From NCBI GenBank assembly GCA_022361135.1, contig JAKSBM010000628.1:1-19257 (forward strand): a stretch of 19,257 nt of DNA. The letters are read 5' to 3'. Below, piece after piece: positions 16,315 through 19,257 of this stretch. A program made the translations under genes and the position numbers. The stretch's first letter is position 1; each line of letters opens with the position of its first letter. The notes under the pieces were generated by a model, which saw only the letters and a list, made by a program, of their open reading frames with translations, was not told where the DNA came from and did not search any database. This stretch comes from Desulfobacterales bacterium. Lineage in GTDB: Bacteria > Desulfobacterota > Desulfobacteria > Desulfobacterales > Desulfobacteraceae.

Positions 16315-17762
16315 ATGGCCCCTTCTTCCAATTTCAGATATGTGACCCTGGCCGATCAAATCCAGGACAATATCATGGAGGGCACCTTCCGCCCCGGCGA
16401 CAAGCTCCCCTCCCTTCGAAAACTCCACAACCAACTGGGGCTTTCCATCTCCACCATCCACCAGGCGTATATTGAACTGGAAAAACGGGGACGGGTGGAG
16501 GCCCGGGAAAAATCCGGCTTCTATGTCCTGGACCTCAAAGAAACCCTGCGGCCCAAACCCGTGCGGGAAACGGCCCCCGCCCAAGCCGGTCCGGTGAAGG
16601 TCAACCATCTGGCCCATGCCATCATTTCCGATCTGGCCTGTCCGGACATCCTCCAATTGGGTGCGGCCATCTGCTCCAAGGAACTCATGCCCCTGAAGCA
16701 GCTCACCCGGATTCAAAAATCCCTGGGCAGCCAGGAAATCGGCAATCAACTGTCCAACTACGGGGATCCCATGGGCAACATGGAATTGCGCACGGCCCTG
16801 GCAAAGCGCATGATCGGCCTGTCCTGCACCGTCTCCCCCAATGATATCATCACCACCACGGGCTGCCTGGATGCCGTAGGCTTATGCCTGAAAGCCGTAA
16901 CAAAGCCCGGGGACACCGTCTTGGTGGAGTCCCCCTCTTCCACAGCCTGCTCCAGCTTTTGGAGGATTTGAATCTCTTTGTGGTGGAATTGCCCGGCTGC
17001 CCGGAACAGGGCATCTGCCCGGATGATTTTGAAAAAGCGGTCACCACCCATCCCATAAAAACCTGCATCCTCAATCCCAATTTCCAGAACCCCCTGGGTT
17101 CGGTGATTCCCAAAGGGGCCAAGGCACGGATCATGGACATTGCACGGGCCCACGACATCACCCTCATCGAGGATGATATCTATGGGGATCTATATTTTGA
17201 CGGCGCCCGCCCGTCCACACTGAAGAGCATGGACTCCGAGGGACGGGTCCTCTACTGCGCCAGTTTTTCCAAAACCCTGGTACCGGGCCTGCGTACGGGC
17301 TGGGTCCTGCCCGGACGCCACCGGGACCAGCTCATCCGCATCAAAATCAACACCACCATTTCCAACCCGGACATCAATCAGGTGGTGGTGGCCCGTTTCA
17401 TTGAGACCGGGGCCTATGACCGCCATTTAAGGCAATTTCGAAACCAGATCAAAAACCAGGCCTCGGCCCTTTCCATTGCCCTGGCCCGTCACTTCCCCCC
17501 TTCGGCCCGATTTACATTTCCCCGGGGCGGCATGTTCATCTGGGTGGTCCTGCACAGGGCCATGGATGCCATGGAAATTTTCCACCGGGCCCGGGAAGAA
17601 AAGATATCCATCCTACCGGGAACCATCTGTTCGGCCACGGGCCAATACAACCATTGCCTGCGCATCAATTGGGGAATAAAATGGGATGATCGCATGGAAA
17701 AGGGAATCCAGACCCTGGGAAGAATTATCCAGGATCTATACCGGGAGAAGAACCTCACCTGA
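16315..17762 (+). pseudogene. MocR-type (GntR/aminotransferase) regulator, frameshifted
   Basis: MocR proteins join a GntR winged helix to a fold-type I aminotransferase-like domain that binds PLP, and usually regulate a neighbouring gene. The first frame (16315-16971) holds the winged helix (about residues 9-72, YVTLADQIQDNIMEGTFRPG, LGLSISTIHQAYIELEKRGR) and the start of the aminotransferase part, up to GDTVLVESP. The protein then continues in another frame from HSLLQLLEDLNLFVVELPGC, with LIEDDIYGDLYFDG and the PLP-lysine segment YCASFSKTLVPGLRTGWVLP, to the stop at 17762. One missing base in the C5 run at 16931-16935 explains the shift; adding one C gives an intact protein of 482 residues with VESPLFHSLL. 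It may be a real mutation, a sequencing error or a phase-variable run. Start ATG 16315 has a weak GGAACAGA site. Confidence 0.9.
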
Positions 17763-17803
17763 TCCCCCGCGACCCAATGGAGTCAAGGTGGAAAATCCCG
17801 TGC

Positions 17804-18436
17804 CTACCGGCGGGATGAAGTGGCCAAAAGCAGGCTGAACCCAATGAAAGCCGATCCGGAAATTCGCTGAATCCACCGCCCCCGACCGGGCCGTACAAAC
17901 CAGGAACGGGCCCGGTGGGCCAGAATCCCATAGGCCATGAGAAAGAAAAAAGAAAAGCACATGAGCACGGCAATGAGAAGGCTGAACTGGGGAACCAGGG
18001 GGGCCTGGGCCTGGATGAACTGGGGGAAAAGCGCCGTGAGAAAGACAATGGCCTTGGGATTGCTCACGGCCACCCCAAAGGCCTGGACCAGAACCCGCCA
18101 CCCGGACAGCTCCAAGGCACAGACCTCCCCCTGGGGTATGGACGGGGACATCCCCCGTTGAAATAACAATCTAACCCCCATGTAAAATAGATACAAAGCA
18201 CCGGCATAGCGCACCAGATCGAAAAGCAGCTTGGATGCAGCCAAAAGGGTCCCCAGTCCGGTGACGGCCACAATGCCCAGGCAAAACAGGCCCAGAATAT
18301 TTCCCAGGGCGGCGAAGACAGCCCGTTGCCAGCCATGGAGGGATGCTATGGTCACAATGAAAAGAACGGCCGGACCAGGGGTGGCCGTGGCCACAAACAC
18401 CAGGGAGAGATAGATCCACCAGGAATGCAATCCCAT
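17804..18436 (-). CDS. LysE/RhtB-family exporter
   Basis: A 210-residue inner-membrane protein with about six hydrophobic segments and the LysE/RhtB signature: TATPGPAVLFIVTIASLHGW near the N-terminus, then RYAGALYLFYMGVRLLF, and GVAVSNPKAIVFLTALFPQF. These proteins export amino acids or their analogues; the substrate is unknown. ATG 18436 is preferred to 18475 because AGGGGG lies 6-7 nt upstream and the product then has the usual family length. The gene starts one base after the TAA of the FosA-like gene (TAAcATG), so both are coupled. It converges on the frameshifted MocR gene; the 41-bp gap has no clear terminator. Confidence 0.9.
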   Translation of the reverse strand: MGLHSWWIYLSLVFVATATPGPAVLFIVTIASLHGWQRAVFAALGNILGLFCLGIVAVTGLGTLLAASKLLFDLVRYAGALYLFYMGVRLLFQRGMSPSIPQGEVCALELSGWRVLVQAFGVAVSNPKAIVFLTALFPQFIQAQAPLVPQFSLLIAVLMCFSFFFLMAYGILAHRARSWFVRPGRGRWIQRISGSAFIGFSLLLATSSRR

Positions 18437-18437
18437 G

Positions 18438-18872
18438 TTACACCCCCTTTGAATCCCCATGGTCCATGGGGGCATCCAGCCATTCCAAATCGGGGTAATC
18501 TTCCGGGGCCATGGATTCCATGCGGGTTTTCAAGCTGCCGCAATGGATCTCCAGGCGGCGGCCGTCGGGGTCCAGAATATAAAAGGAATCCCCTTCGCTT
18601 TCGTTCTCCTTCCACCGGGGCACGCCTTCGGCATCCAGCCGTTCTGCCATTGCCGCGCAATCCAGCTGGGAAATATCCAGGGCAAAATGGGTATAATCCT
18701 GCCCGGGTCGGGCATTCCCTTGGATGAGGCAGAACCAGAGATCCCCCAGGGTAAGATAGGCCCCGTGGCGCCACTTGGCCCGGGGGCGCATCCCCAGAAG
18801 CTGTGAATAAAACCCCAGGGATTGATCCAGATCCGATACTTCAATGGTAATGTGATTCAGGCCGGTGAGCAT
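18438..18872 (-). CDS. FosA-like glutathione transferase (VOC superfamily)
   Basis: A 144-residue vicinal-oxygen-chelate protein closely resembling FosA, the metal- and thiol-dependent enzyme that opens fosfomycin. It starts MLTGLNHITIEVSDLDQSLG and shows the FosA landmarks: His7, Thr9, Trp34, GAYLTLGDLWFCL (37-49), ARPGQDYTHFALD with His62, KENESEGDSFYILDPDG with Lys88, Ser92, Ser96 and Tyr98, and LEIHCGSLKTRMES with Glu108 and Arg117. The three metal ligands (His7, His62, Glu108) and potassium-loop residues are all kept, two positions offset from Pseudomonas FosA. The ATG at 18872 has AAGGAG upstream; the 18911 alternative adds unrelated residues. It precedes and is coupled to a LysE-type exporter gene. 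The true substrate and the thiol used in this organism are not shown by sequence. Confidence 0.88.
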   Translation of the reverse strand: MLTGLNHITIEVSDLDQSLGFYSQLLGMRPRAKWRHGAYLTLGDLWFCLIQGNARPGQDYTHFALDISQLDCAAMAERLDAEGVPRWKENESEGDSFYILDPDGRRLEIHCGSLKTRMESMAPEDYPDLEWLDAPMDHGDSKGV

Positions 18873-19102
18873 GATCTCTCCTTTTTTATTTTTCCCGTTC
18901 AGACATATCACATTGAATTGTCATGTAAAGTCGACAATGTAGCCGACGCAGCGGGCGAAATCGAGCTAGTTAAACCAAACTTTTTATCCAATTCCCCTTG
19001 CATTCCCTTCACATGAGGGTTATTGTTTTCCCTAAGGTAAATCTGGAACATCGGATAAACCTTACGCTTTACACACTATTATAAGAAGGAAGGAGCCTAT
19101 CT
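18873..19102. other. Intergenic region with inverted repeat
   Basis: This 230-bp gap separates the minus-strand FosA-like gene from a plus-strand small gene. It contains ATTGTC (18917-18922) and GACAAT (18933-18938), a perfect 6-bp inverted repeat with a 10-bp spacer. A more GC-rich block lies at about 18941-18965. On the plus strand TATTAT at 19077-19082 could be a -10 for the last gene, without a good -35. Confidence 0.4.
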
Positions 19103-19257
19103 ATGAAAGACAGAGCAACCAGACGGCACCAGGAATTCAAGACTAAACGCAAATTGACCAAACATTATAATAGTTGCATTAAAGAGCTTTCCCAGGCCAA
19201 GCGCATGGGAATGGAGGGGAATATCGCCAAACTCAAAAAGGTGTGTGCCACTCCCTA
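19103..19257 (+). CDS. Small basic protein of unknown function, cut by window edge
   Basis: An open frame starts at ATG 19103 after a strong AAGGAAGGAG ribosome site. The 51 visible residues begin MKDRATRRHQEFKTKRKLTK and are rich in Lys and Arg, with two Cys (near residues 25 and 48). The window ends on the incomplete codon TA, so the protein may stop here or continue. I see no family match. The coding call rests on the ribosome site and the open frame. Confidence 0.6.
   Translation, partial: MKDRATRRHQEFKTKRKLTKHYNSCIKELSQAKRMGMEGNIAKLKKVCATP

Noticed and set aside
16925..16940. Programmed -1 frameshift in the MocR gene
   Set aside because: The C5 run allows a CCC slip, but the zero-frame codons do not form a standard X XXY YYZ site and no stimulatory hairpin was evident. 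A simple indel or sequencing error is more likely.
17795..17816. Hairpin ATCCCG / CGGGAT as terminator between MocR and LysE genes
   Set aside because: The stem is only 6 bp, overlaps the LysE stop region and has no T-tract in either direction.

Overview
The window looks like ordinary chromosome from an anaerobic Desulfobacterota bacterium, most likely a Desulfobacteraceae-type sulfate reducer. The best marker is the adenylate kinase. Its LID carries a Cys-X5-His-X15-Cys-X2-Cys metal site, the type described for the Desulfovibrio gigas enzyme. The mix of RNase J, a soluble hemerythrin and small Cys-rich proteins fits that assignment. No phage, transposon, CRISPR array or clear genomic island is visible. 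Nearly all genes are housekeeping or small accessory genes. The assignment rests on remembered family features, not on a search.

Left part (1-4250). A minus-strand run encodes enolase, a LolA-fold exported protein and CTP synthase (cut by the left edge). It diverges from plus-strand adenylate kinase. Adenylate kinase ends in a strong intrinsic terminator. A stand-alone ribosomal protein S21 gene with a TTG start follows, and it ends in a second terminator that abuts folC.

Middle (4250-9720). folC is followed by tRNA-Arg(CCG). Only 13 nt after the tRNA CCA begins a glycosyltransferase gene that overlaps a SAM methyltransferase gene. Next comes a ChaN-like lipoprotein gene, whose end overlaps a convergent hemerythrin gene that lacks the canonical Asp iron ligand. 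A 56-residue Cys-rich zinc-knuckle-like protein gene sits at 9548-9718.

Right part (9720-19257). A minus-strand operon reads, in transcription order: small Cys/His-containing conserved hypothetical, RNase J, FtsK, SAM methyltransferase, hotdog thioesterase. RNase J and FtsK overlap as ATGA. Upstream is an EamA permease gene divergent from a MocR-type (GntR/aminotransferase) regulator gene that is broken by a one-base frameshift in a C5 run. Next is a minus-strand FosA-like and LysE-like pair joined as TAAcATG. The window closes with the start of a small basic unknown protein.

I found no convincing new multi-gene defence or mobile system. The best second-look items are the hemerythrin ligand loss, the Cys-rich miniprotein, the tRNA-glycosyltransferase-methyltransferase transcript, the possible leaderless start of the RNase J/FtsK operon, and the frameshifted MocR next to its likely target.
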